64,000 nt of DNA from positions 868,001-932,000 of the forward strand of contig NZ_FXWI01000002.1 in the NCBI RefSeq assembly GCF_900177765.1, given 5' to 3'. Source of the stretch: Agreia sp. VKM Ac-1783. Lineage in GTDB: Bacteria > Actinomycetota > Actinomycetes > Actinomycetales > Microbacteriaceae. The translations under genes and the position numbers were made by a program. Below, piece by piece: positions 34,231 through 42,725 of this stretch (the first letter of the stretch is position 1; each line of letters opens with the position of its first letter). Below the pieces are notes generated by a model that saw only the letters and a list, made by a program, of their open reading frames with translations, had not been told where the DNA came from and did not search any database.

Positions 34231-36765
34231 ATGGCATCCCTTCTCTACCGACTCGGTCGGTTCTCTGCGCGACGAGCGTGGCTCGTCATCGTTGCGTGGG
34301 TGGTGATCCTCGGACTCGCGGGTGGCGCCTTCGCGTTGTTCGGAGGCACCCTCACCTCAGCCGTGAGCATTCCGGGCACGGCTACGCAGAAGGTGAGCGA
34401 CGAACTCTCGCAGAAGTTCCCGTCTGCCAGCGGAGGACGGGGAACGGTCGTGTTCACGACGACCGACGACTCGGCATTCACCGACGCGCAGAAGACGGCC
34501 ATCGGAGACTTGCTGACCAACGCGAAGTCGCTGGCCGATGTGAAGTCCACGACCAACCCGTTCGACACGCAGGCGCAGATCGACGCGCAGGCCCAGAAGG
34601 TCGCCGACGGTCGCCAGCAGATCGCCGACGGCAAGGCGAAGCTCGACGCCGGTCAGACTCAGCTCGATGCCGCGAAGAGCCAGGCGGCGGCAGGCCAGCA
34701 GCAGCTCGACCAGGCGAAGGCTCAGGCCGAAGCCTCCGGCCAACTCGCCGCCGCGCAGGCGCAGCTCGACGCTCAGCAGGCGCAGCTCGACGCGGGTAAC
34801 GCCGAACTGACGTCGCAGCAGGCCGCGATCGACTCCGGTCGAACAGAGCTCGAAACGCAGAGCGCGACACTCGAAGAGGGTGCGAAGCTGCTCGACCTGG
34901 CCTCCAACATCCGCCAGGTCTCGTCTGACGACACAACCGCCGTGGGCACAGTCCAGTTCGACAAGTCGCTCAACCTCGTGCCGTCCGAGGCCAAAGAGGC
35001 CGTGGTCGACACGATGAACAACGCCAAGATCGACGGCGTCTCCGTCGAGGTGTCCAACGACATCGCGGCCACTATTCCCGAGGTTCTCGGCCCGGGCGAG
35101 ATCGCCGGCGTCATCTTCGCCGCCATCGTGCTGTTCGTGATGCTGGGCACGCTGATCGGTGCCAGCCTGCCGCTGATCAACGCGATCATCGGTGTCGGCG
35201 TGGGCGTGCTCGTGTCGCTCGCACTGTCGGGCACGGTCACCATGCTCTCGATCACCCCCGTGCTGGGCGTGATGCTGGGGCTCGCGGTCGGAATCGACTA
35301 CTCGCTGTTCATCCTGAACAGGCACCGAACGCAACTGCGCTCGGGCGCCGAGGTGCAGGAATCCATCGGCCTGGCGAACGGCACCTCCGGCAATGCCGTG
35401 GTGTTCGCGGGCTCGACCGTGCTGATCGCACTGCTCGCTCTCAACCTCACGGGAATCCCGTTCCTGGGGCTCATGGGCACCGTGGGCGCGGTCTGCGTCT
35501 TCGTCGCCATCCTGATCGCGATCACCCTGACTCCCGCCTTCCTCCGGTTGGCCGGAATGCGCATCCTCACGAAGAAGGCGCGCGCCAAGGTCGGTCACAC
35601 CGATCACCAGGCACGGGTGCCGAACAAGCCCATGAACATGCTGCGTGCCGCGATCACGGTGGTCGTCGGAATCGCGGTGCTGCTCGTCGTGGCCCTGCCC
35701 GCGCTCTCGATGAGACTCGGTCTGCCGGCGGGCTCCTCCGAACCAGTCGATTCGAGCGCTTACAAGGCGTACAAACTGATCGACGACAAGTTCGGGGCCG
35801 GTGTCAACGGACCGCTAATCGTCGTGGCCGACCTCGACAAGGCGATCACAGACGACCAGCTCGTGAGCGAGCAGGTGCGCATCGGCACCGCGCTTAAGGG
35901 CGAGAACGATGTCGTCGCCGTGGCGCCGATCGGTGCCAGCGATGACGATCTGCTGCTGGCATTCCAGGTGGTTCCGAAGGGGGGCCCCACCAGCGAGTCC
36001 ACGGAGCAGTTGGTGCGTGACCTTCGGGGCCTCGACATCGACGGCGTGGCCGAACTCGGTGTCGCCGGCAATGCTTCGGGCAATATCGACGTGAGCGAAA
36101 AGCTCGCCGACGCTCTGCCCCTCTACCTGACCGTCGTCGTCGGGCTCTCGCTGATCATCCTGATCCTCGTATTCAGGTCGATTCTCGTGCCGATCACCGC
36201 GACCGCAGGATTCGTGCTGTCTCTCTTCGCGGCCTTCGGTGGCATCACCGCGGTGTTCCAGTGGGGCTGGCTGGCACCCGTCTTCGGAGTGCACGATCCC
36301 GGCCCCATCCTGAGCTTCCTTCCGATCCTCGTCGTCGGCGTTCTGTTCGGGTTGGCGATGGACTACCAGCTGTTCCTCGTGAGCGGCATGCGTGAGTCGT
36401 ATGCGCATGGCTCGCCGGCCAGACTGGCGGTGCAGCGCGGCGTGCATGCCGGGCGCACGGTCGTCATCGCCGCCGCCCTGATCATGATCAGCGTGTTCGG
36501 AGGATTCGTGTTCTCCAACTCGGTCATGATCCAGTCGATCGGTCTGGGCCTCGCTCTCGGTGTGCTGGTCGACGCGTTCATCGTGCGGCTCCTGATCATC
36601 CCGGCTGTGATGACCCTGCTCGGCAAGTCGGCCTGGTGGCTGCCGAAGTGGCTCGACCGCATCCTGCCCGATGTCGACGTCGAGGGCGCGTCTCTGCAGC
36701 GCAAGCACACGGACGACACCCACGAAGCCCCGCGACCGAAGCACGCCGGGGCGCCCAGCGCCTAG
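34231..36765 (+). CDS. MMPL-family RND-type transporter
   Basis: An 844-residue membrane protein with two sets of about six helices. An N-terminal helix (about 15-38) precedes the first extracellular domain (about 40-285), and the first helix bundle follows (about 288-500, with GVMLGLAVGIDYSLFILNRHR holding the proton-relay Asp-Tyr pair). A second extracellular domain (about 505-625) and second bundle (about 627-800, GLAMDYQLFLVSGMRES) complete it. The first extracellular domain contains a Gln/Ala/Asp-rich heptad region (about 110-225) predicted as a long coiled coil. MMPL proteins export lipids or drugs; here TetR control suggests an inducible efflux or envelope-lipid role. Confidence 0.93.
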   Translation: MASLLYRLGRFSARRAWLVIVAWVVILGLAGGAFALFGGTLTSAVSIPGTATQKVSDELSQKFPSASGGRGTVVFTTTDDSAFTDAQKTAIGDLLTNAKSLADVKSTTNPFDTQAQIDAQAQKVADGRQQIADGKAKLDAGQTQLDAAKSQAAAGQQQLDQAKAQAEASGQLAAAQAQLDAQQAQLDAGNAELTSQQAAIDSGRTELETQSATLEEGAKLLDLASNIRQVSSDDTTAVGTVQFDKSLNLVPSEAKEAVVDTMNNAKIDGVSVEVSNDIAATIPEVLGPGEIAGVIFAAIVLFVMLGTLIGASLPLINAIIGVGVGVLVSLALSGTVTMLSITPVLGVMLGLAVGIDYSLFILNRHRTQLRSGAEVQESIGLANGTSGNAVVFAGSTVLIALLALNLTGIPFLGLMGTVGAVCVFVAILIAITLTPAFLRLAGMRILTKKARAKVGHTDHQARVPNKPMNMLRAAITVVVGIAVLLVVALPALSMRLGLPAGSSEPVDSSAYKAYKLIDDKFGAGVNGPLIVVADLDKAITDDQLVSEQVRIGTALKGENDVVAVAPIGASDDDLLLAFQVVPKGGPTSESTEQLVRDLRGLDIDGVAELGVAGNASGNIDVSEKLADALPLYLTVVVGLSLIILILVFRSILVPITATAGFVLSLFAAFGGITAVFQWGWLAPVFGVHDPGPILSFLPILVVGVLFGLAMDYQLFLVSGMRESYAHGSPARLAVQRGVHAGRTVVIAAALIMISVFGGFVFSNSVMIQSIGLGLALGVLVDAFIVRLLIIPAVMTLLGKSAWWLPKWLDRILPDVDVEGASLQRKHTDDTHEAPRPKHAGAPSA

Positions 36766-36775
36766 TACCGCACGA

Positions 36776-36824
36776 CGAAGCCCCGCCGCCTCGCCCTCCA
36801 GGGCGGGCCGGCGGGGCTTTTTCG
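36776..36824 (+). terminator. Intrinsic terminator after the MMPL gene
   Basis: AAGCCCCGCCG (36778-36788) pairs with CGGCGGGGCTT (36809-36819) around an inner GC stem, followed by a five-base T-run. It closes the tetR-MMPL unit. Confidence 0.9.
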
Positions 36825-36868
36825 TGGGCGCGAAACACTCACCCCATATCCGGCGCGCGACACATTGC

Positions 36869-36874
36869 TAATCT
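36869..36874 (+). promoter_or_regulatory. -10 hexamer of the cls leader ORF
   Basis: TAATCT ends six bases before a GTG at 36881 that opens a 20-codon frame ending on the cls start codon. The spacing equals that of the other leaderless genes in the window. Confidence 0.4.
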
Positions 36875-36880
36875 GAGCCT

Positions 36881-36943
36881 GTGCCCGCATTTCCGGATCG
36901 TCCCGCAACCGAGCGACCGCTCGGCACCCTCACGGCCGCCTGA
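36881..36943 (+). CDS. Candidate 20-residue leader peptide ahead of cls
   Basis: GTG at 36881, six bases after TAATCT, opens a short frame reading MPAFPDRPATERPLGTLTAA and ending in TGA at 36941-36943. The stop overlaps the cls ATG by one base (TGATG), the form used for translation reinitiation. The cls ATG has no Shine-Dalgarno sequence, which supports a coupling role. No sensor codon run is present. It may equally be an untranslated stretch. Confidence 0.35.
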   Translation: MPAFPDRPATERPLGTLTAA

Positions 36944-38415
36944 TGGCCAGAACGACCTGGCGCTCGATCCTCAAGGTGTTTCCAACCATCATCCTGGTGG
37001 TCGACATCCTCATCCGCATCGGAGCCGTCGTCACGGTTCCTCGCAATCGACGACCGAGTTCGGCGATGGCGTGGCTCCTCGCGATCTTCATCTCCCCCAT
37101 CCCTGGCAGCCTCCTCTACGTGCTGCTCGGCAGCTCGCGGTTGCCGAAAGACCGACGCGACAAGCAGCGCGAGGTCAACGCGTTCATCCTCGACGCAGCG
37201 GGCCCCTTCGACAGCGCCGAATCCACGACGACCGAACCGGCCTGGTTCGGTTCGGTCGTGCACCTCAATCGCACCCTCGGTGCCATGCCGCTCATCGCAG
37301 GCAACACGGCCACGCTGCTGCCCGACTACGAAGCATCGATTCAGGCGATGACCGACGCCGTCGCATCGGCAACCCAGTACGTGCACGTCGAGTTCTACAT
37401 TCTGGGGCGCGACGACACGACCGGGGCGTTCTTCGATGCCTTGAAGTCAGCTCACGAGCGCGGCGTCACGGTGCGGGTGCTCTACGACCACTGGGCGACC
37501 ATGCGCAATCCGCGCGGACGCTCGACGCGCGCGTGGCTTCGCGAGAGCGGCATCCCGTTCGAGGAGATGCTGCCATTCCGTCCCTGGCAGGGAAACTGGC
37601 GTCGACCGGATCTGCGCAATCACCGCAAGATCGTGGTCGTCGACGGGCACATCGCGTTCACGGGATCGCAGAACATGATCGATGCCAGCTACAACAAGCG
37701 CGGCAACATCCGGCGTGGCCTCAAGTGGAAAGACCTGATGGTCCGGCTCGAAGGTCCCGCAGCACTGGGGCTGGATGCGCTGTTCGTCACCGATTGGTAC
37801 AGCGAGACGGGCGACATCGTCGAGGCCGACGACTCACGCGCGGCCCCCCTCAATTCGCCCGACAGCATCGAGTGCCAGGTTGTTCCGAGCGGGCCGGGAT
37901 TCGACGGAGAGAACAACCTGCGTCTCTTCAACGCCCTGGTCTACGGCGCGCAGGAGCGCCTGATCATCGCGAGCCCCTACTTCGTTCCCGACGATTCGAT
38001 GCTCTACGCCATCACCACCGCCGCCGAACGCGGCGTCGACGTGCAGCTCTTCGCCTGCGCCGTGGCAGACCAGTACGTCGTGTATCACGCTCAGCGCTCC
38101 TACTACGAGACCCTTCTGCGTTCCGGTGTGCGCATCTTTCTCTACCAGGAGCCGACCGTGCTGCACTCGAAGCACTTCACCGTCGACGGCGACGTGGCCG
38201 TCGTGGGCTCGAGCAACATGGACATGCGCTCGTTCAGCCTCAACTTCGAGGTCTCTCTGATGGTGCGCAGCGCCTCGTTCGTCGAGCAGTTGCGCGACAT
38301 CGAAGACGGCTACCGCGAGAAGTCTCGCGAGATCACGCTCGAGCAGTGGATCGCCCGCCCCGCCGTGGCACAGGCTCTCGACACCGTCGCCCGCCTCACG
38401 GCGTCGGTGCAGTAG
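36943..38415 (+). CDS. Cardiolipin synthase, phospholipase D family
   Basis: A 490-residue ClsA-type enzyme that makes cardiolipin from phosphatidylglycerol. Two N-terminal helices (about 12-32 and 42-62) anchor it in the membrane. The two HKD motifs are complete: HRKIVVVDGHIAFTGSQN (about 225) and HSKHFTVDGDVAVVGSSN (about 407). In both, Gly-Ser-x-Asn follows, as normal. Expected to act as a full enzyme. It lies downstream of the MMPL terminator and is possibly coupled to a leader ORF. Confidence 0.93.
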   Translation: MARTTWRSILKVFPTIILVVDILIRIGAVVTVPRNRRPSSAMAWLLAIFISPIPGSLLYVLLGSSRLPKDRRDKQREVNAFILDAAGPFDSAESTTTEPAWFGSVVHLNRTLGAMPLIAGNTATLLPDYEASIQAMTDAVASATQYVHVEFYILGRDDTTGAFFDALKSAHERGVTVRVLYDHWATMRNPRGRSTRAWLRESGIPFEEMLPFRPWQGNWRRPDLRNHRKIVVVDGHIAFTGSQNMIDASYNKRGNIRRGLKWKDLMVRLEGPAALGLDALFVTDWYSETGDIVEADDSRAAPLNSPDSIECQVVPSGPGFDGENNLRLFNALVYGAQERLIIASPYFVPDDSMLYAITTAAERGVDVQLFACAVADQYVVYHAQRSYYETLLRSGVRIFLYQEPTVLHSKHFTVDGDVAVVGSSNMDMRSFSLNFEVSLMVRSASFVEQLRDIEDGYREKSREITLEQWIARPAVAQALDTVARLTASVQ

Positions 38416-38453
38416 GCCGCCGCGCAGAAGGCACAGTGCAGTAGAACGCCGGC

Positions 38454-40025
38454 TCAGTTCAGCGGGCCGAGCCGCGCTTCGGCCGCGTCGCGCACGGCGC
38501 CGCGGCGAACGAGGGATGCGACGGCCTCGATCTCGGGCGACAGAAAGCGATCCGGCCCCGGCCCCTCGACCTCGCGGCGCACGAGCTCGACCACGGCGGC
38601 GGAGCCCGCGCCGGGCACGAGCGGCGTACGCAGATCGAGTGCTCGCGACGCCGTCATGACCTCGATCGCGACCACGCGGCTCAACCCGTCGACCGCAGTG
38701 CGGAGCTTGCGCGCCCCCGCCCAGCCCATCGAGACGTGATCCTCCTGCATGGCAGAGGAGGGTATCGAATCGACCGACGACGGCACCGCGAGGCGCTTGA
38801 GCTCGGAGACGATGCCGGCCGCCGTGTACTGCGCGATCATGAGCCCGCTGTCGACTCCCGCATCGTGGGCGAGGAACGCGGGGAGCCCGTGGCTGCGGGC
38901 TGGGTCGAGCATGCGGTCGGTGCGGCGCTCCGACATGCTCGCCACATCGGCGACGACGATGGCGAGAAAGTCGAGCACATAGGCCACGGGCGCTCCGTGG
39001 AAGTTGCCGTTCGATTCGACTCGTCCATCGACGGTGACGACGGGGTTGTCGACCGCGGAGGCGAGTTCTCTGCCGGCGACGCGAGCCGCGTGGTCAATCG
39101 TGTCGCGGGCTGCGCCGTGCACCTGGGGCGAGCAGCGCAACGAGTAGGCATCCTGCACCACCGTGTGCGTCGAGGGCCGATGACTCTCGACAATGGGCGA
39201 CCCGGCGAGCATCGCACGCAGATTCGACGCCGACAGGGCCTGCCCGTGCTGGGGTCGCAGGACCTGCAGATCGGAGGCGAACACGGCATCGGTGCCGAGC
39301 AGCGCTTCGACGCTCATCGCTGCGGCGATGTCCGCGCTGGTGAGCAGCATCCGCAGATCGTTGATGGCGAGGCTCAATTGACCCAGCATTCCGTCTGTGC
39401 CGTTGATCAGAGCCAGCCCTTCCTTCTCGGCGAGCACGACGGGCTCGATCCCCGCTTCGTCGAGGGCGTCGCCGGCGGACATCGCCACGCCTTGGGCATC
39501 GCGCACCTCGCCCTCGCCCATCAGCGCCAGAGCGCAGTGCGCGAGGGGCGCCAGATCGCCCGAGCAGCCAAGCGAGCCGTACTCGCGCACGATCGGGGTG
39601 ATGCCGGCATTCAACAGCGCGACATAGCTCTCGACGGTCGCGAGTCGAATTCCGGTGCGCCCCGTGAGCAATGTCGAGATGCGCAGCAGCATCAGACTGC
39701 GAACCACCTCGCGCTCCACCTCGGCGCCAGAGCCTGCGGCGTGCGATCGCACGAGGCTGCGCTGCAATTGAGCACGCTGCTCGCCGGCGATGAATGTCGA
39801 GGCGAGTGCACCGAAGCCCGTCGAGATTCCGTAGTGCGGTGCGGTGTCGACGGCCAGCGCGTCGATGATGGCGCGACTCGCGTCCACGGCGCTCCGGGCC
39901 TCGTCGTCGATCTGCACCCGGGCGTCGTAGCGTGCCACGGCCACGACATCGTCGATGCCGATGGCGCCGGTTCCCACCACCACGACGGTCGAGAGCGGCT
40001 GTTCGGTCAGAAGCTGCGAGGTCAT
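38454..40025 (-). CDS. hutH: Histidine ammonia-lyase
   Basis: A 523-residue lyase converting L-histidine to urocanate and ammonia. The MIO cofactor triad region reads GSLGCSGDLAPLAH, with Cys-Ser-Gly where many enzymes have Ala-Ser-Gly. YGISTGFGALAS carries the catalytic Tyr, NGTDGMLGQLSLA and QDAYSLRCSPQVHG are standard, and the length is normal. It is divergent from an IclR gene across a perfect 16-base palindrome. No other hut gene (hutU, hutI, hutG) is within the window, so this is an isolated first step or an aromatic ammonia-lyase variant. Confidence 0.93.
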   Translation of the reverse strand: MTSQLLTEQPLSTVVVVGTGAIGIDDVVAVARYDARVQIDDEARSAVDASRAIIDALAVDTAPHYGISTGFGALASTFIAGEQRAQLQRSLVRSHAAGSGAEVEREVVRSLMLLRISTLLTGRTGIRLATVESYVALLNAGITPIVREYGSLGCSGDLAPLAHCALALMGEGEVRDAQGVAMSAGDALDEAGIEPVVLAEKEGLALINGTDGMLGQLSLAINDLRMLLTSADIAAAMSVEALLGTDAVFASDLQVLRPQHGQALSASNLRAMLAGSPIVESHRPSTHTVVQDAYSLRCSPQVHGAARDTIDHAARVAGRELASAVDNPVVTVDGRVESNGNFHGAPVAYVLDFLAIVVADVASMSERRTDRMLDPARSHGLPAFLAHDAGVDSGLMIAQYTAAGIVSELKRLAVPSSVDSIPSSAMQEDHVSMGWAGARKLRTAVDGLSRVVAIEVMTASRALDLRTPLVPGAGSAAVVELVRREVEGPGPDRFLSPEIEAVASLVRRGAVRDAAEARLGPLN

Positions 40026-40079
40026 GAAGCAAGTCGACCGCAGACGGCCGGATCTTCGAGAGCCGAACCCCGCATTGCT

Positions 40080-40095
40080 GTCTCGTATACGAGAC
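40080..40095. promoter_or_regulatory. Perfect 16-base palindrome between hutH and iclR
   Basis: GTCTCGTATACGAGAC is self-complementary over all 16 bases. It lies 54 bases upstream of the hutH start and 8 bases before the iclR ATG. The natural reading is an operator for the IclR protein controlling both divergent genes. Confidence 0.7.
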
Positions 40096-40103
40096 TGTTG
40101 ACC

Positions 40104-40886
40104 ATGACCATCGACACGGGCGTTCCGGCCGCCAGCGCGACGCTGCGCATCCTCAGCTATCTGGCCGCGCAGAGCAGACCCGTTCCCGCGGCGACTCTGG
40201 CATCGAGCCTGTCGCTCCCCCGTTCGTCGGTCTATAAGCTGCTGGGCGTGCTGGTGGATGCCGGATTCGTTCTGCATGTCGCCGAGACCCGGCGTTACGG
40301 TCTCGGGATCGCGGCGTTCGAGCTGGGTTCTGGCTTCGCCCGCCAGGAGCCGTTGGCGCGGCTGGGCCATCCGGTGCTGGCGCTCCTTGTCGACCGCATC
40401 GCCGAGAGCGCGCACCTCGCCGTGCCTCACGGGCGCGACGTGCTCTACCTGATCGAGGAACGTGCTCCTCGGCGACCGGCGCTCGTCAGCGATGTGGGCG
40501 TGCGTCTGCCCGCGCACCTCACGGCGAGCGGACTGGCCATGCTCGCCTCGATGCCCGCAGCCCAGGTGCGAGCGCTCTTCCCCGACGAGAAGGCCTTCGC
40601 CAGGCGGGGCAACGTGCGAGGGCCGCGCAGCTACGCGCAGTTGCGGCGGGTACTGACTCAGACACGCGCCCGCGGGTTCGCTATCGAGGACGAGACGATC
40701 ACCCCCGGCATCGCGTCGATCGCCGTCTCGGTCATCGACCACGCGGCGTGGCCCGCGGCGGCGATAGCGGTGACATTCGACAGAGCATCCCGAGACCCCG
40801 CCGACTGGAACGAGCTGGCTGACCAGACGAGGCGATATGCCCGTGAACTCTCACGCCGAATAGGAGGACACCCGGCGTCGGAGTGA
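40104..40886 (+). CDS. IclR-family regulator, probable control of hutH
   Basis: A 260-residue IclR regulator: helix-turn-helix at about 10-65 (PVPAATLASSLSLPRSSVYK) and effector domain at about 75-245 (PAHLTASGLAMLASMPAAQV). It is divergent from hutH, with one palindromic site in the gap, so histidine or urocanate is a reasonable effector. It ends six bases from a convergent tetR gene. Confidence 0.92.
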   Translation: MTIDTGVPAASATLRILSYLAAQSRPVPAATLASSLSLPRSSVYKLLGVLVDAGFVLHVAETRRYGLGIAAFELGSGFARQEPLARLGHPVLALLVDRIAESAHLAVPHGRDVLYLIEERAPRRPALVSDVGVRLPAHLTASGLAMLASMPAAQVRALFPDEKAFARRGNVRGPRSYAQLRRVLTQTRARGFAIEDETITPGIASIAVSVIDHAAWPAAAIAVTFDRASRDPADWNELADQTRRYARELSRRIGGHPASE

Positions 40887-40892
40887 ATGCGC

Positions 40893-41459
40893 TCACGGCC
40901 TCGCCGTGCGAACCATCCGATCGAAGGTGTCGCGGAGGAGCGCGGCGAGAGGCTCCGTGCTCTCTGCACTCAGCCAGCGACCGATCGAGACACTGAAGAC
41001 GGTGGCCGTGAGGTGGGCTGCCAGAAGCGCATCCACCGGATCGCTACCTCGCCGCACGAAACCGCTGCGGAGGGCCTCGACCAGCGCAGCCTGGGTGCGC
41101 AGCTGCCTCTCGCGCAAGCCGTCGTCTGACTGGATGATCTGCTGGCGCAGGATGTAGTAGCTCTTCTCGCGTGCGAACTGCGCCGAGGCGACGGCGTCGA
41201 AGCCGCTCGCAACGATCTGCAGGGGGCCGAGCCCGGTCGGCGCCTCGTCGACGATGCGCGCCGCCTGCTCGGGCACGGCATGCTCGTCGGCGAAGAGAGC
41301 GTCGCGCTTGTCGGCGAAGTGACGAAAGAACGTGCGAGTCGACAGTCCCGCACGGGCAGCGATCTCGGGCACGGTAGTCGAGGCGAAACCCTGCTCGACG
41401 AACAAATCGAACGCGGCGCGCTCGAGCCGCTCACGCGCATCCGGTTGCCATCGAGTCAT
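40893..41459 (-). CDS. TetR-family transcriptional regulator
   Basis: A 188-residue TetR protein with a typical DNA-binding domain (about 8-55: VPEIAARAGLSTRTFFRHFA DKRD). The ATG is six bases downstream of TAGAAT (complement 41466-41471) with no Shine-Dalgarno sequence, so leaderless. It is divergent from the medium-chain oxidoreductase; a perfect palindrome overlaps its own promoter. Confidence 0.93.
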   Translation of the reverse strand: MTRWQPDARERLERAAFDLFVEQGFASTTVPEIAARAGLSTRTFFRHFADKRDALFADEHAVPEQAARIVDEAPTGLGPLQIVASGFDAVASAQFAREKSYYILRQQIIQSDDGLRERQLRTQAALVEALRSGFVRRGSDPVDALLAAHLTATVFSVSIGRWLSAESTEPLAALLRDTFDRMVRTARP

Positions 41460-41465
41460 AGGACC

Positions 41466-41523
41466 ATTCTAGTGATGACACGCAGTGTCATCACGTGTAT
41501 TCTGATGTCACTGCATGCCATCA
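41466..41523. promoter_or_regulatory. Double TetR operator between tetR and oxidoreductase
   Basis: GTGATGACAC-GCA-GTGTCATCAC (41472-41494) is a perfect palindrome with 10-base arms. A second, imperfect copy TGATGTCAC-TGC-ATGCCATCA lies at 41503-41523; the centres are 30 bases apart, about three helical turns. The tetR -10 (TAGAAT, complement 41466-41471) abuts the first site. Autoregulation plus control of the divergent gene is expected. Confidence 0.75.
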
Positions 41524-41550
41524 CTACATCGAACCAGCGAGGACACCCTC

Positions 41551-42672
41551 ATGCCCACCAATTCAGCCGCCTGGCTCTCCGCGCCCTATGCCGATCTGAC
41601 CGTCGGCGACGCGCCCTACACCGCCGCCTCTGCAGGCGAGCTGGTCATTCGCAATCGTGCCGTCGCGGTCAACCCGCTCGACGACGTCAAACAGTCCACG
41701 GGTGACCTGATGTACTCGTGGCTCCCTCACCCCGCGATTCTGGGCGAAGACGTGGCGGGAGAGGTCGTCGACGTCGGCCCGGGAGTCACCGGGTTCGCCG
41801 TCGGTGATCGGGTGATCGCCTACGCCGTGGGCATGGAGAAGAACCGCAACCACGCCGCGGAGGGCGGGTTCCAGCTGTTCACGGTCGTACGCGCCGACCT
41901 CGCATCGCCCATCCCCGACGACCTGGCATTCGAGAGCGCCGTCGTGCTGCCCCTCGCCGTCTCGACCGCCGCGTCCGCCCTCTTCCAGGCCGACCAGCTG
42001 GGCCTCCGGCATCCCACAACGCACCCTCGTGGAGACGCTCCTCGCGACTGGGTCGTCGTGTGGGGCGGATCGACGAGCGTGGGCAGCAACGCGATCCAAC
42101 TCGCCGTCGCGGCAGGGTACTCGGTGCTCACCACAGCGTCGCCCCAGAATCACGACCGGATGCGTGAGCTCGGCGCTCAGCACGTCGTCGACTACCGCAG
42201 CCCGTCGGCCGTGCGCGAGATCGTCTCCCTGCTCCAGGGCCACCGGCTCGCGGGAGTGTTCGCCATCGGAACGGGATCCGCAGAACCGTCCGTGGCGATC
42301 GCCGCGGCACTGGGGTGCAAGCGTGTCGTCCTCGCCAGCCCATCGGTCTCGATGAGCATCCTCCCGCGGCGCCCACGGGCTTGGCTCTCTCTCGCGCGTT
42401 TCGGCGCGTTGATGGCGTATCGCATGGGGCTGCTGCAGCTGCGCGGCCTGCGCCACGGAATTCGCGCACGGTTCGTCTGGGGAAGTTCGCTGATGAACAA
42501 CGAGGTGGGCCCGATGCTCTGGAGCGAGTTCCTTCCACGCGCGCTTGCCGAGGGAAGTTATACCCCCACGCCGCGGGCAGAGATCGTCGGCTCGGGCCTC
42601 GCGAGCATCCAGCCTGCCCTCGACGCGCTGCGGCGGGGAGCATCGGCCACCAAATACGTCGTCACGCTGTGA
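41551..42672 (+). CDS. Medium-chain NAD(P)-dependent oxidoreductase (quinone oxidoreductase-like)
   Basis: A 373-residue MDR-superfamily enzyme. The GroES-like domain has ILGEDVAGEVVDVGPGVTGF, the nucleotide fold WVVVWGGSTSVGSNAIQLA, and the pattern resembles the ToxC/enoyl-reductase-like fungal and bacterial group without the zinc ligands of alcohol dehydrogenases. I use the ATG at 41551 (MPTNSAAWL), with GAGGA upstream. The gene is divergently paired with the TetR gene and its tandem operators, so it is probably induced by a small electrophile or ketone; the substrate is unknown. Confidence 0.85.
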   Translation: MPTNSAAWLSAPYADLTVGDAPYTAASAGELVIRNRAVAVNPLDDVKQSTGDLMYSWLPHPAILGEDVAGEVVDVGPGVTGFAVGDRVIAYAVGMEKNRNHAAEGGFQLFTVVRADLASPIPDDLAFESAVVLPLAVSTAASALFQADQLGLRHPTTHPRGDAPRDWVVVWGGSTSVGSNAIQLAVAAGYSVLTTASPQNHDRMRELGAQHVVDYRSPSAVREIVSLLQGHRLAGVFAIGTGSAEPSVAIAAALGCKRVVLASPSVSMSILPRRPRAWLSLARFGALMAYRMGLLQLRGLRHGIRARFVWGSSLMNNEVGPMLWSEFLPRALAEGSYTPTPRAEIVGSGLASIQPALDALRRGASATKYVVTL

Positions 42673-42713
42673 CGCGCCCGTGTCAACCGCTCGTCGAGCA
42701 TTCTGCTTCTCGT

Positions 42714-42719
42714 TAGCGT
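42714..42719 (+). promoter_or_regulatory. -10 hexamer of leaderless phosphatase gene
   Basis: TAGCGT ends six bases before the ATG at 42726. The short GGAG that follows is only two bases from the ATG, too close to act as a Shine-Dalgarno sequence. Confidence 0.5.
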
Positions 42720-42725
42720 GGAGCG

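Noticed and set aside
38736-40886. A 716-codon + strand frame over hutH, continuing into the IclR gene
   Set aside because: hutH on the minus strand is complete with MIO motif. Only the section from 40104 matches a known family.
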